From Neoceratodus forsteri (taxonomy: Eukaryota; Chordata; Ceratodontiformes; Ceratodontidae): DNA of 64,000 nt. Of this stretch, positions 23,170-35,870 are shown piece after piece. The notes beneath the pieces were generated by a model, which ran no database searches, had not been told where the DNA came from, and saw nothing but the letters and a program-made list of their open reading frames with translations. Location: assembly GCA_016271365.2 (NCBI GenBank), contig CM057459.1, positions 492,665,501 through 492,729,500 of the forward strand, read 5' to 3'. A program made the position numbers and the translations under genes. Position 1 is the stretch's first letter; each line of letters opens with the position of its first letter.

Positions 23170-25810
23170 GAGCCACCTATAGGGCTCCCGCTGGATGCTG
23201 TGTGAGTGGTGGCATCCTCACACAGCAAGCCACCACTGCTGATCTACCACTCGAGCCGTACCAGAGATGGACCACTTCAGAGCTAAACTCCTCTAGGAAG
23301 CCACCATAACCGGAGAAATTCTGAAGAGATCCCAGCTGCTAGTGTTGGCCAATCAGCCAGTGAACGCCCAGCTAATCCAGCCCAACTGGGCTCCCACTGC
23401 ATGCTGTGCAAGTGGTGGCATCCTCTTACAGCAAGCCACCGCCACTGATCTACCCACCAAGTAGTATCAGAGAAGTACTGCTGGAGAGCTAAACTCCTCT
23501 AGGAAGCATCCGAAACCAGAGACATTCTGCAGGGAGTCCTGCTGCTCCTGTTGGCAAATCAGCCAGTAAATGCCCAGCTAACCCAGCCCTACAGGGCTTC
23601 CGCTGGATGCTGTGTGAGTGGCGCCATGCTCCCACAGCAAGCCACTGCTACTGATCTACCCTCCGAGCCCTACCAGAGAAGGACAGCTGGAGAGCTAAAC
23701 TCTTCGAGGAAGCCAACAAAACCAGAGAAATTCTGCAGGAAGCCCCACTGCTCCTATCGGCAAATCAGCCAGTGAATGCCTGGCTAACCGAGCCCTACAG
23801 GTCTCCCACTGGATGCTGTGCGAGAGGCGGCATCCTCCCACAGCAAGCCACCGCCACTGATCTACACCCCGAGCTGTACCAAAGAAGGACTGTTGGAGAG
23901 CTAAACTCCTCTAGGAAGCCACCAAAACTGAAGAAATTCTGCAGAGAGTCCCGCTGCTCCGGTCGCAAATTAATTAGTGAATGCCCAGTAAGAGAGTCTG
24001 GAGAAGCGCAGTGCTAATTTTGAAAAAAACTAATGGCACCATTTTTCAAACTGCCACTACTAGTGCATTACTACAGTTGCAAGTACTAAACTATTGGCGC
24101 CATTTTTGAACATCCACTGCTGGTCCTAACCCTACGCACTGCTTGGCTACTGATGAAGCTCCGCTACCAGCTCTAACTACTGTGGGACTGATTTTAAGCC
24201 CTTTTTGTTTTCAACTGTCCTTAATTACACTTCTGATTTCCCTCATTTAAGCTAAGATCCAACTACTGTGGGACTGATTCTTAGCCATTTTTGTTTCCAA
24301 CTGTCTTTAGTTATACTGCTGATATCCCTTGTTTTAAACCTATTGTCTTACAGCTATTTAATTTCATTTACTACGGTGAGCCAACCCTGTTAAAGTAACA
24401 ATCTATACTGGTTTTCTGGTTGTGCCAGAGACTGTATTTTGCTCTGCATGCTTCTCCCTATCTCTTTCTCTCTCTCTCTCTCTCTCCATGGCTAAACCTC
24501 GCTCTGCTGTTGTCTCGTCTCCCAAGCCCACCTGTCCGTATCTGTAATCCCCAGCCTTCTCCTAAATCTACTTTCTAATCTGATCTCATCCCTCACAGCC
24601 TGTTTCTTTTGTCTATTCAATTTTCCTCCTGGCTTTCTGATTATTTACACCTGCCCTCCCATCTCCCTAGGCTAACCCAGTCCTACTGGGCTCCCGCTGA
24701 ATGCTGTGTGAGTGGCAGCATCCTCCCATAGCAAGCAGCTGCCACTGATCCACCTCCCAAGCCATACCAAAGAAGGACCGCTGGCTAGCTAAACTCCTCT
24801 AGGAAGCTGCCGAAACTGGATAAATTCTGCACAGAGCCCCACTGCTGCTGTCAGCAAATCAGTCAGTGAAGCCCCAGTTAACCCAGGCCTACTGGGCTCC
24901 CACTAGATGTTGTGTAAGTGGCGGCATCCTCCCACAGCAAGCCACTGCCGCTGATCTACCCCCCCCCCGAGCCGTACCAGAGAAAGACTGCTGGAGAGCT
25001 AAACTCCTTTAGGAAGCTACTGAAACAGGAGAAATTCTGCAGGGAGACCCACTGCACCTGTTGGCAAATCAGCCAGTGAACACCTGGCTAACCCAGCCCT
25101 ACTGTGCTCCGTTGGAGGCTGTATGAGCAGTGGCATCCTCCCACAGCAAGCCACCGCAGCTGATGAACCCACCGAACCGTACCAGAGAAGGACCACTGGA
25201 GAGATAAACTCATCTAGGAAGCCGCCGAAACTGGAGAAATTCTGCAGGGAGCCCTGCTCTCCTGTCGGCAAATCAGCCAGGGAACACCCGGTAAGACAGG
25301 CAACAATTGCCACCATTTTTCAAACTGCCACTACTAGTGCAGTACCGCAGTTGCTAGTACTAAACTATTGGTGCCATTTTCGAACATCCACTACTGGTCC
25401 TAACCCTGCACACTGCTCGTCTACTGCTGAATCTCTGCTTCCAGCTCCAACTACTGTGGGACTGATTTTAAGTCCTTATTGTTTTCAACTGTCCTTACTT
25501 GTACTGCTGATTTCCCTCCTTTTTAGCCAGTGCCAAGTACTGTGGGACTGATATTTAGCCCTTTTTGTTTTCAACTGCTTAATTATACTGCTGATTCCCC
25601 TCGTTTTTAGCCAGTGCCAACTACTGTGGGACTGATACCTAGCCCTTTTTGTTTTCAACTGTCCTTAATTATACTGCTGATTTCCTTCATTTTTAGCCTT
25701 GTCTGTTACAGCAATATAATTTAATTTATTACAGTGAATCAGCCCTGTTAAGAGTAATAATCTGTACTCGTTTTCTGGTTGTGCCAGTGATTGTATTTTG
25801 CACTGCCTGC

Positions 25811-25811
<1 letters not shown>

Positions 25812-25854
<43 letters not shown>
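25812..25854. repeat. (CT)n microsatellite in a B spacer
   Basis: About 20 CT units at the fixed microsatellite position of the B spacer. Comparable runs occur at about 24464-24486, 41448-41462, 42952-42962, 44397-44420, 45204-45242, 61397-61420 and 62504-62520. Confidence 0.95.
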
Positions 25855-25855
<1 letters not shown>

Positions 25856-26701
25856 CTAAACATCGCTTTGCTCTTGTCTCTTCTCCCCAGGCTGCCTGTC
25901 CATACCTGTAATCCACTGGCTCCGCCTAAATCTGCTTCCTGATCAGGTCTCCTCCATACATCCCTCTTTCTTTCGTCTATCTAATCCTTCCCCTGACATA
26001 CTGATTTTTTATATCTGCCCTCCTTTCTCCCTAGGCTTACCCAGCCCAACTGGGCTCCCGCTGGATGCTGTGTGAGTGGTGGTATCATCCCACAGCAAGC
26101 CACTGCCCATGATCTACTCCCCGAGCCGTACCAGAGAAGTACTGCTGGAGAGCTAAGCTCATCTAGGAAGCCGCTGAAACCAGAGAAATTCTGCAAGGAG
26201 TCTAGCTGCTGCTGTCGGCTAATCAGCCAGTAAACATCCTGTAAGAGATTCTAGAGAAGCACAGTTCTAATTTTTAAAACAAATATTGGTGCAATTTTTC
26301 AAACTGCCACTACTGGTGCAGTACCGCAGTTGCAAGTACTAAAGTACTGATGCCATTTTCGAACATTCACTACAGGTCCTAATTCTGCACACTACTCGGC
26401 TACTGCTGAAGCTCTGCTGTCAGCTCAACTACTGTGGGACTGATTTTTAGCACTTTTTGTTTTCAACTGTCCTTAATTATGCTGCTAATTTCTGTCATTC
26501 TTAGCCAGTGCCAACTACTGTGGCACTGATTCCTAGCCTTTTTGTTTTCATCTGTCTTTAATTATAATGCTGATTTCCTTCACTTTTAGCCTGTTGTGTT
26601 AAAGCTATTTATTTTAATTTACTACACTGAACCAATAATTTTTGAGTAATAATCTGTACTGATTTTCTGGATGTGCCAGTGATTGTATTTTGCTCTGCCT
26701 G

Positions 26702-26705
<4 letters not shown>

Positions 26706-26753
<48 letters not shown>

Positions 26754-26767
26754 CTCTCTCTCTCTCC
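26706..26767. repeat. (CT)n microsatellite in a B spacer, longest copy
   Basis: CT repeated with one CCTCTTT interruption. It lies between TGCCAGTGATTGTATTTTGC and the B-spacer pyrimidine tract, as in the other supra-units. Confidence 0.95.
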
Positions 26768-27681
26768 TGGCAAAACATCACTCTGCTGTTGTCTCTTCTC
26801 ACAAGCCTGCCTGTCCGTATTTGTAATGCCCTGGCTCCTCCTAAATCTGCTTTCTGATCTGACCTGCTCCCTTACCGCCCATTTCTTTTGTCTCTCTAGT
26901 CTCACCCCTGGCTTTCTGACTATTTATACTTGCCCTCCCATCTCCGTACACTAACCCAGACATACTGGGCTCCCGCTGGGTGCTGATTGAGGGGCAGCAT
27001 CCTCCCACAGCAAGCTGCCACTGCTGATCTGCCCCTCCCCGAGTCATACAAGAGAAGGACCGCTGGAAAGCTAAACTCCTCTAGGAAGCCGCCAAAACTG
27101 GAGACATTCTGCAGACAGCCTTGCTGAACCCATTGTGAAATCAGCCATTCAATGCTCAGCTAACCCAGACCTACTGTGCTACCGCTAAATGCTATGTGAG
27201 TGGCGGCATCCTTCCACAGCAAGTTGCAGCCCCTGATCAACCCTTCGAGCCATACCAGAGAAGGACACCCAGAGAGGTAAACTCCTCAATGAAGCCAATA
27301 CAACTGGAGAAAATCTGCAGGGAGCCCCACTGCTCCTATTGGCAAATCAGCCAGTGAACACCCAGCTAACCCAACACTACTGGGCTCCTGCTGGATGCTG
27401 TGTGAGAGGTGGCATCCTCCCACATCAAGCCGCCGCTGCTGATCTACACCCTGAGCTGTACCAAAGAAGGACCACTGGAGAGATAAACTCCTCTAGGAAG
27501 CTGCCAAAACTGAAGAAAATTCTGTAGGGAGTCCCGCTGCTCCTGTCGCGAATTAGCCAGTGAATGCCCAGTAAGAGAGTCTGGAGAAGCGCAGTGCTAA
27601 TTTTGAAAAAAAATAATGGCACCAATTTTCAAACTGCCACTACTGGTGCAGTACTGCAGTTGCAAGTACTAAACTATTGGC

Positions 27682-29135
27682 ACCATTTTCAGTTATGCAT
27701 GCAGTTCAGAGTCCTTACACAGTCACACACTCTGGGTACCCAGGTAGGAAAACGGTGGGCTAGCCAGGAACATTGCAGATGGTTGGGGTCCTGTGAGGGA
27801 AGAAAGCAACATGCACAACACACACTATTTGTAATCTGGAGCCGGAGGGATCAGTTCGTGAAAGAAAAGGCAACAAGACAATCAGATGATAACACTTTTA
27901 GATTTAGCTGTTGTTGCAGGGAGCTACCCTGATGTTTACTAATGATACCCAATACTGGACACAGGCAGGATGAAATCGAGTCTGCAGGCTGTTGAGCTGG
28001 AGTGCCCGGAGAAGCAAGGCCCACACAAATCACCGAGGCATCATTCCTGTTCAAGGCGATGAGCAGGGGGCTGATCCCCAGGCTGGTCTCTCATTGAGGA
28101 CTTTCTCTGTGTAGCAGGTATTCTGGCTGGGCCAGTGTAGCAGGGCCCAGGCAAATGGAAATGGATACGGATTCAGTCTGTGGAGCTGGATACAGCCTCC
28201 AGCATGCAAAACACAGTTCAGACACACAGTGGGGAACCAAATCACGACCCACTATAAGCACACAGCACATTCACGTGTAAGGAGATTCCACTGTACCAGG
28301 CAAATGGCTCTCCGGTCATAATTACAGAGTCTCTGCACAATCCGGGAGTTCAGAGGTAGCTGGAAGTCATGACAGGCCAATCGCTTTCAGCAAATCTTCT
28401 GTCTTCTTCAGGTTATAGCCTGGTCACAATTCAGTGGCTTAATTCGCTCTCCAAATTCCGATTTAGTCCGAAAAAAAAGCACAAGTTCCCTCTCTAGGTC
28501 AGCAGGTAGGCATGCAGGCCAAAATCAGTTTTTTCCACAGTTCTCCCACCGAATCCACTATTTATTGCTGCTTGAACTATCTCGAGCTGTTACTTCTTCA
28601 CTTCCCAACTCAGATCTAACTGAAACTGCAAGCAGTGTGGGACTTTCCCCAAGATCCAAAAGGTTCAGTTAGATGATCTGTCAGTCACAACAAGGGCTCC
28701 CCCTCCAGGTTATTTTAGGTGCCAAAAGCCCCAAACTACAATTCCTACAAGTTTTGGCTCCAACACGCCCCTGTAGACAGGCTCCATTTTAGAGTGCCAA
28801 ATGTACTGATTGGCCCATTCTGACAGTTCAGGACCAAGATGATGGAAACAAACAGAACTGTCCATACTGCAGAGAAGTCAGGTTAGAACAAACTGCAATA
28901 TTATTACTACTCTAACAAATGATCAGCAAACAAGTACATCTTCTAACAAAGATCCCTCTCAAATGAATTATGACTGCAATCCAGGCAACACTTAAAGAGA
29001 CAGTACACAGAGGCTATACAGGCACTCTCTGGCGATACATTTAAACTGCTAAAACACAGAACACCAGCCTGGCAATGAGCAGTTAGGCAAGCTCAAGGAA
29101 GACTTTTTGGGAACCCCCATTTGTAGGGGGTTACA
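27682..29135 (-). repeat. 3' LTR of the gypsy element, truncated
   Basis: Reverse complement of the solo LTR at 9630-11611, from its TGTAACCCCC start (29135) to the position equivalent to about 11148 of the solo copy. The remaining third is missing and R sequence begins at 27681. Similarity runs through TGGGCCAATCAG and GGGTACCCAG segments. Confidence 0.88.
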
Positions 29136-29147
29136 CCCTTCCCTGCC
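29136..29147 (-). promoter_or_regulatory. Polypurine tract of the gypsy element
   Basis: GGCAGGGAAGGG on the minus strand, directly before the TG of the 3' LTR. This is where second-strand synthesis is primed in LTR retrotransposons. Only one pyrimidine interrupts it. Confidence 0.8.
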
Positions 29148-29339
29148 TGGAGAACACTTGGTGTCCGCATCAAGTCTTTACCATCATACATCAGTTAACA
29201 TAAACGTATTACTTTACTATACATAATTCACTACACTTCATGATACTATATCCATAAGCACAATACTTATGCATGTTTCGTACAGGTTATACTGATTCCA
29301 CTATGATTAACATACTTGTGACATTACAATACTGATTCA

Positions 29340-31416
29340 TGTTATAACTTCCTGTACATTAAACAATGTAGGAGGGGGCCTTCTCTATCAGCTAACTTGT
29401 GGCTGGAGGTCGCAGGGGCACCAAACTGAGAAGGAAGAACAATCAACCTGGAATTAGCCATTAAGCTCAGTTTGGGTAGTGAGCTCTGAGAAATATAAAC
29501 ACCTTTGTGAACCACGTTGAGAGGCAAATCCACGGGCCTCCCGGGAGAATCATAACTGAAGCGTAATACTGGCTTGACATCTCGGCCAGTCTTTCTGGGG
29601 GGGGAACAGCCACAGTCTCCGTACTTTCAGCATTAACTTTGGAGCTTTCATCATTCATGAGGGGTGCCCCTGCAAGGATGGGAATGTCCGAACTGGGAGC
29701 ACTTTCATCTTCTTGCTCTGTAGGCTCTGTTTCCACAACACTTGGCTCATTTAGAGAAGGTTCTGGCACAATTAGGCTTTCTGGCACTGAACGGAGGATG
29801 TCAGCACTCTCACATTGTTGTTCAAGATCTGGTGTGTCACCAGAGAGACTCAGACCATCAGCCCGTTCTTCGGGCAAGTCACACAGTTCCACAAAACACA
29901 GAGAGTCCACAACCTCAGATGTGATGCTTTACACCTCACTTTCAGGAGCATTGGCTCCAAGAAAGAAGCTGGGGGGTTAGGCAGTCCAGAAGGCCCAGCT
30001 TCATCCCTACAATTAGTCATAGGGTTACCTCGAAACAGCTGACTCAATTCATAGGAGGGTAATAGGCATTGTCACACTCACGATCATCAGAGGTGGACTG
30101 ACAATCACTATCATTCTGGGCCTGCTGCGGGGGAAACATTAACTCTGTAACTAATGGGCTAGGTTGACTCTGTCTCTTTTTTACAGCAGCACGAGTCACC
30201 GGCCCAGGGGAAGCAATGTCTGCTGGCTCAGCTTCAAGTGGTTACAGTGCATGGTCTTGACAGCTTTGGAGTTATCCTCTGGACGTACCTTGTATACTGG
30301 TAGATCATCCAACTTTCCAACTACTACATGAGGAAGATGGTGCCATATATCAGCAATTTTGTGCTTGCCATGTAGTCCCAAATTGCATAACAACACACGG
30401 CCTCCGGGCCATAGCTCTTGAGGCTTTACTTTCTTATCGTGCCTCTCTTTGTTGGTGAGATTCCTCTTGGCAGCCATTGTCTGGGCCAGTTGATATGCAA
30501 GGATCAATTGAGCTTTCAGTTTCTGTACATACTGTAGGTAGTTTTCAGCTCAGATCCCATCTGGAGAAACCCCAAAACAGTCATCAACTGGCAGGTGGGC
30601 ATCCCTCCCAAACATGAGGCAGTAGGGGGAGAACCCAGTGGCATCATTTTTGGTGCAATTGTACACGTGTACCAAGGTGCTAATCTGCTGGCTCCACTTA
30701 TGCTTGTCTTTTGGGTGGGGGGTGCCCAGCATGTCTAGAAGGGTGCTTTTAAAACATTCTGGTTGAAGGTCCCCTTGTGGGTGATGGGGGTGGTTCTTGA
30801 CTTCCACACCCCACACCGAGAGAGCATTTCTTTGATTAGTTCACTTTCAAAGTCTCTGCCTTGGTCAGAGTGAGTCCCTTGGGGGGGCACCATAGTGGAC
30901 AAAGAAAGTTTCCACTAGCACCTTGGCCACGGTAGAGGCCTTTTGATTTTTAGTTGCAAAAGCTTGTGCATACCGTGTGAAATGATGTGTACCCACTAAC
31001 ACATTGCCAGTATTCCACTGATCAGGTTCTAAACACAACAAATCTATGCAGATCAGTTCCATGGGGGCACTGGTAGTGATATTGACAAGCGTGGCAGCCC
31101 TCTGAGGCAGGGCTTTTCTTTGGAGGCAACGACTACAGGTCTTTACATGGTGCTCAATATCGGCCCCAATCGTGGGCCAGTAGAATCGAGATCATACCAG
31201 GTTGAGAGTCCTGTCAGTACCGAGATGCCCCATGTGACTGTGCAGGGACCTCAGTACCAAGTGTTTAAAGGCTGTGAGCAGGACCAATAGTTGCTTGTCT
31301 ACTTGACTACTATGATCCACTCTCTGTACAACAACTGATTGAGTAACTTCAACCTGGGGTGTTCTTTAAACAATAGGGCAGTTGGCAAGTCAGGGGGACG
31401 CAACTTAGACACATCT
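29340..31416 (-). pseudogene. Gypsy integrase and C-terminal tail of pol
   Basis: After the CR1 insertion the frame resumes with KLRPPDLPTALLF and LLNQLLYRE (about 31405-31320), leading into the zinc-binding domain around 31250-31120 with SLQRKALPQRA. The core domain reads MELICIDLLCLEPDQW (from 31062, first catalytic Asp in 'CIDLL'), FFVHYGAP (about 30905), then HHPQGDLQPE (about 30785) and LVHVYNCTKNDATGFSP (about 30680-30630), all typical of the integrase core. A GPY/F-like end follows: GKHKIADIWHHLPHVVVG and PVYKVRPED (about 30370-30280). An acidic, Pro/Ser-rich tail (29467-29910) ends near the 3' LTR. Stops and shifts make it a pseudogene. Confidence 0.85.
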
Positions 31417-33280
31417 ACATAGAAACATAGACTTTGATGGCAGATAAGGACCACTTGGCCCACCCAGTCTGCCCATTTCCCTGCCTACTGGATAAGCTGC
31501 AGATTCTAGTTAACCAACAGCCTACTTTCTGCCATCCCCCACTACAATTGCCTTGTGTCTGTCCCATGCATGTTTGAATTCCCGCACTGTTTTAGCCCCA
31601 ACAACCTCCCAGGAGGCAGTTCCACATCCACCACTCTCTCCGTGAAAATTTTTTCCTCACATTACCCCTGAGCTGTCCCCTTCTATCTTTAAATTGTGTC
31701 CCCTTGTTCTTACATCTCTTTTCTGAAAGATGCTACCCTCCTGGACTTTGTTGATTCCCTTGAGGTGCTTGAACATTTCTATCATGTCCCCCTGTCCCTC
31801 CTTTCATCAAGGGTATACATATTAAGCTCTCTCAGTCTCTTCATATGGTTTCTGATGCAGACCCTGCATCATTTTAGTTCCCTCCTCTGGACTGCTTCCA
31901 TCCTGTCTATGTCCTTGCGTAGATGAGGTCTCCAAAACTGCACACAGTACTCAGATGGGGTCTCACCAACTGTCTGTACAGAGGATAACCACTTCCATTT
32001 TCTACTTGTGAAGCCCTTCCAGTGCATCCCAGTATCCCCTAGCTCTCCTTATTGACTTCTCACATTGCTTACCAACCTTTAGATCATCTGATATGACTAC
32101 CCCCAAGTCCGTTCCATTTTTGTTGTTGTTAGTACCTCCCCTGCTATTGTGTACTCTTCTCCTGGGTTTTTGTTTCCCAGGTGCATTACTTTGCACTTCT
32201 TTGCACTGAATCTAAGTTGCCATATGTCTGACCATTCTTCCAACCTTGCCAAGTCCCTTCTCATCCTTTCTACCCCCCTTGTGTATTAACTCTGTTACAG
32301 ATCTTTGTATCATCTGCAAAGAGGCATACCTTTCCCTCCAGACCCTCTGCAATGTCACCTATAAAGATGTTAAAGAGGACTGGACCAAGTACTGAGCCCT
32401 GAGGTACTCCACTAGTGACCCCCCTTTCTTCGGAATGTGTTCCACTCACTATTACCTTCTGTGTCCTGTTGTGCAGCCAGTTTGCTATGCAGGCTACCAC
32501 CCTGGGACCCACTCCCAGGCTGGCTAACTTGATTATTAATCTTTTGTGTGGGACTGTGTCAAATGCCTTGCAAAAATCTAGGTAGGCCATATCCACAGCC
32601 CCTCCCTGGTCTATTACTTTGGCCACCCAGTCAAAGAAATCTATCAGATTCGTCTGACATGACCTTCCTGCTGTAAATCCATGCTGCTTTGGGTCCTGTG
32701 CCCAGCTGGCCTCTAGGTACTCAATGATTCTTTCTTTCAGAAGTGATTCCATCATTTTCCCTACCACTGAGGTCAAACTTACAGGTCTGTAGTTTTCTGC
32801 TTCTGCCTTGCTCCCACTTTTGTGAAGGGGAATCACATCTGCCCTCCTCCAGTCCTCAGATACCACCCCATCCTCTCATGATTTGTTAAAAAGTGTGGCC
32901 AGTAGTGTCACTAGGTCCTCCCTTAGTTCTTTTAGGATTCTGGGGTGAATCCCATCAGGCCCCATTGCTTTGTCCACCTTGAGTTTTAGGAGTTCTTTCA
33001 GGACTCTTTCTTCTGCAAATGGACTGGTGTCAACCCCTACCCAGAGTGCTTCTATTGTCTGGTTTAGGTAACTCCTCCTCATCTTCTTTTGTGAATACTG
33101 AGCAAAAGTATTCATTCGGTATCTCTGCCTTTTCACTGTCTCCCTCTGCCCACCTCCCCTCTCCCTTATTAATCTTCACTATTCCTCCCTTAACTTTTCT
33201 ATGCTCCCTAATGTACCTATAAAAGGTTTTATCCCCCTTCTTAACTGAATTGGCTAATTTTTCCTCAGTTTGCGCTTTAC
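31417..33280 (-). mobile_element. CR1-clade LINE inserted in the gypsy pol gene
   Basis: Minus-strand copy, longer and better preserved than the one at 385-1680. It begins near 33280 with EEKLANSVKKGDKTFYRYI, continues with KVDKAMGPDGIHPRILKEL (about 32995-32940), WRRADVIPLHKSGSK, NYRPVSLTSVVGKMMESLL, KQHGFTAGRSCQTNLIDFFD, LDFCKAFDTVPHKRL, SGVPQGSVLGPVLFNIFI and the catalytic FADDT (about 32315), then LGVVISDDLKVGKQC (about 32110). The open stretch 32270-32866 spans most of the RT palm without a stop. The 3' end at 31417 shows the CTATGTTTCTATG terminal repeat. The 5' end is truncated before the endonuclease. Confidence 0.9.
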
Positions 33281-35440
33281 CCACACACAGGGCATCAAGT
33301 GTGAGCTGAATCATAGGATTTTGGGATTGAGCCCACTGAATACCGTCACTGTCAAGTTGAGGTAGTGCACTAATATCTAGAGCAGAGAAATGGCAATAGG
33401 CAGCCGGTATGCAGGTATCAGGAGGGCCCAAGCAATCTACTAGACAGTCCACTGTGTCCGCAGACATCTGTTCATCTCTGTCAAACATTTGGCACAATGC
33501 TTGGATGTCAGGTTCAGACAGCTTGACCCAATCACTCTTGGAGACTGGCCTTCGTGACATGACATCGGCATCAATACGGTTCAGTCCTGGCCTATATTTG
33601 ACAGCATAATCATAGGTTGATAAAGCAGAGAGCCACCAGTGCCCAGTGGCGCCCAACTTAACTTAAGTCTGTACATAGGTTAATGGGTTATTGTCGGTCT
33701 TCACCAATATCTTTGCCCCACAGAGGTACTCATGAAATTGGTCAACAATGGCCCATTTTAGGGCAAGGAACTCCAGCTTGTGCACAGGATAGTTTCGTTC
33801 TCACAGGGTCAAGCTTCTGCTGGCAAAAGCCACTGCTTTCAAACCATCCTCATGGTCTTGATACAGCACAACTCCTAGGACCTGCAGACTAGCATCTGTA
33901 TGCAGCACATAGGGCTTATTAAGGGTCAGCATAGGTGAGGATGGGGGCATGGGTGAGCTGGTATATGACTTCATGGAAGGCTGCTTCACATTCGGGTGTC
34001 CAGCAGAGCCCAAAAGGTTCACTTGTTCAGAAGCATACTTTCTTGGGTTCTTTGACAGCCCCTTTCTTGTATTTATGGTTGGTAGGGGGGTAACCCTGGG
34101 TGAGATTCAGGAGCAGGTGAATCACCTTGGAATAGTCTTTTATGAACCTGCGGTAGTAGCCACAGAACCCCAGGAAACATTGTAGTTCTTTCAAGTTATG
34201 GGGCTGGGGCCAAGTAGTCAGTGACTCAACCTTACTGGGATTGGACTCTATCCCTTCTGCAGATATTTTGTGCACCACATACTTCACGGAGGTTTGAAAA
34301 ACTGGCACTTGTCAATGGACAGCTTGAGGCTGAAGTCTTTCAATTGGTCTAGGACTTTACACAGTCGGTCTCATACTCCTCTAATGTGCATCCGAACACG
34401 ATGCCATCATCTAGGTACACTAGGCATTCCAGCAAGTTCATCTCTCCCACTGCACATTCCATCAGTCACTGAAAGGTGGCCTGGGCACTCGAAATCCCCT
34501 GTGGCATTCTCAGGAATTTGTAGAACCCCAAAGGACAGAAGAAGGCTGTTTTCTCATGGCTATCTGTGGCCATCAGAATCTGGTAATATCCACTGCGAAG
34601 ATCCAATACTGAGAACTATTTGCTCCCATTCAAGCAATTCAGGGCATTTTGTATACGGGGCATGGTGTATTGATCTGGGATGGTCCGCCGGTTCAGGGCT
34701 CGATAGTCAACACACATCCTCACCTATCCATTTTTGTTATGCACAACCACAATGGGAGAGCCATATGGGCTCTTTGATTCCTGTATCAAGCCAGCAGCAA
34801 GCATTTCCTGCAGGTGCCTCCTCACATCATCTATGTCCGCTGGGGCAAGGTGTCGGGATCTCTCTCGAAATGGTCATTCATAATGCAGGCATATATGATA
34901 CTCTGCACCCTGGACACATCCCACATCCCATTCTTTTAACGAAAACACTTGGTCTCTCTGGGTGAGTTTCTTGCTAATCCTAGCCTTCCATTCAGCTGGC
35001 AGTGGGGAATCACCAAAGTCAAATAAGTCTGGGGTCACTCTCTCCTTTTGGCCAGAGTACTTGTTATTGGGTAATTCTGCAGTGTTTGTGCAGTGTACTA
35101 TAGCTAGAGTGCACCCTCTGTTCACCCGGACCTCCCAATTTGACACATTTCGAATCTGGACCATCACTCATTGTGCATAGGCATGGGCATGGGCAGGCAA
35201 GATGCTGGGTTTAACCAATAATCCGTCTGGCAACTTTCCATCCCCTGGTGCATCCAACATTAATATTTTGTTCTTTACATTTCTCTTTAGGTGGACTTCT
35301 TGATGGATTGTGCACTGGGCGTTGGGGGCCAATACCAAGGAGTTAGATTCCTTTTTCCACACTATCCCCACTGGTTCATCTGGGTCCTCTTCATATGGAT
35401 TTCTGTTGTAAATCATATGCCCTTTTTACTAAGGCTGGAA
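33281..35440 (-). pseudogene. Gypsy reverse transcriptase and RNase H
   Basis: RT fingers and palm in broken frames: the catalytic YLDD is at 34406-34417, followed by FQTSVKYVVHKISAEGIES (about 34300-34245) and LKELQCFLGFCGYYRRFIKD (about 34205-34145), the RT connection. RNase H follows with KPYVLHTDASLQVLGVVLYQ (about 33925-33865, containing the first catalytic Asp), VAFASRSLTL, and the tether end YDYAVKYRPGLNRIDADVMS (about 33612-33555). Upstream, 34874-35416 is the pre-RT linker with WDVGCVQGAEYHI. Many stops before 34420. The reading frame runs straight into the inserted CR1 LINE at 33280. Confidence 0.86.
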
Positions 35441-35870
35441 TTCTCAGGGCCCGTCCAGTCAGTTACCCTTGTTTCTCATGGCAGAGTTGTGCTAGTCTCC
35501 CAAACATGTGGGCGCTTGTTCAAATTAACAGGGGAACCCCACCATACAGTCCGGTGGGGGGACACACTAGGGCCAGTGTCTACTTGCTCCTCTACACCAG
35601 TTACAGTTGCAGGAAAAGACAATCAGAGGAGGACGTATCCTAGGTAGAGACAAGACTTGTCACTCAGCCCCCACACATGTAGGACTTCCAGGGATTGTAA
35701 TGGCACACCAGATAAGTGTTTGTAATACCAGTCCTGAAATACAATGGTCACTTGCAACCCACTGTCAAGCATAGCCCAAGTAGGAATACCATTCACAGCT
35801 ACAGTAGTCTTCATTGAAGGGTCCACTATTTTGGACCAGTCTGGAGGGACAACAGCAGGGCCTGGACAGA
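35441..35870 (-). pseudogene. Gypsy aspartic protease
   Basis: TWAMLDSGLQVTIV (about 35780-35740) contains the DSG active-site triplet of retropepsins in its hydrophobic context. Downstream LYLGYVLL is consistent with a retropepsin strand. It lies between the Gag zinc knuckle and the RT linker, where the protease is expected. Confidence 0.72.

Larger units (their letters stand above)
23170..27681 (+). repeat. Composite repeat R, segment 1
   Basis: A-type arrays of ~205-220-bp GC-rich units alternate with B-type spacers. A arrays: about 23170-23985 (four units), 24671-25290 (three), 26036-26230 (one), 26945-27575 (three). B spacers follow each; the last is cut at 27681 by the gypsy LTR. An A unit contains CTAACCCAGCCCTACTGGGC, CCTCCCACAGCAAGCC, TAAACTCCTCTAGGAAGC and CAAATCAGCCAGTGAA. 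A B spacer contains CAAACTGCCACTACTG, two or three copies of an ~85-bp sub-repeat with TACTGTGGGACTGATT, then a CT microsatellite, then CTCTTCTCCCCAG. Both strands show short open frames that shift between units, so I do not call a protein. Confidence 0.9.

Noticed and set aside
23551..24017. Plus-strand frames in A units of repeat R as a repeated protein
   Set aside because: Unit length is not a constant multiple of three, so the frame shifts from unit to unit, and the opposite strand is equally open.
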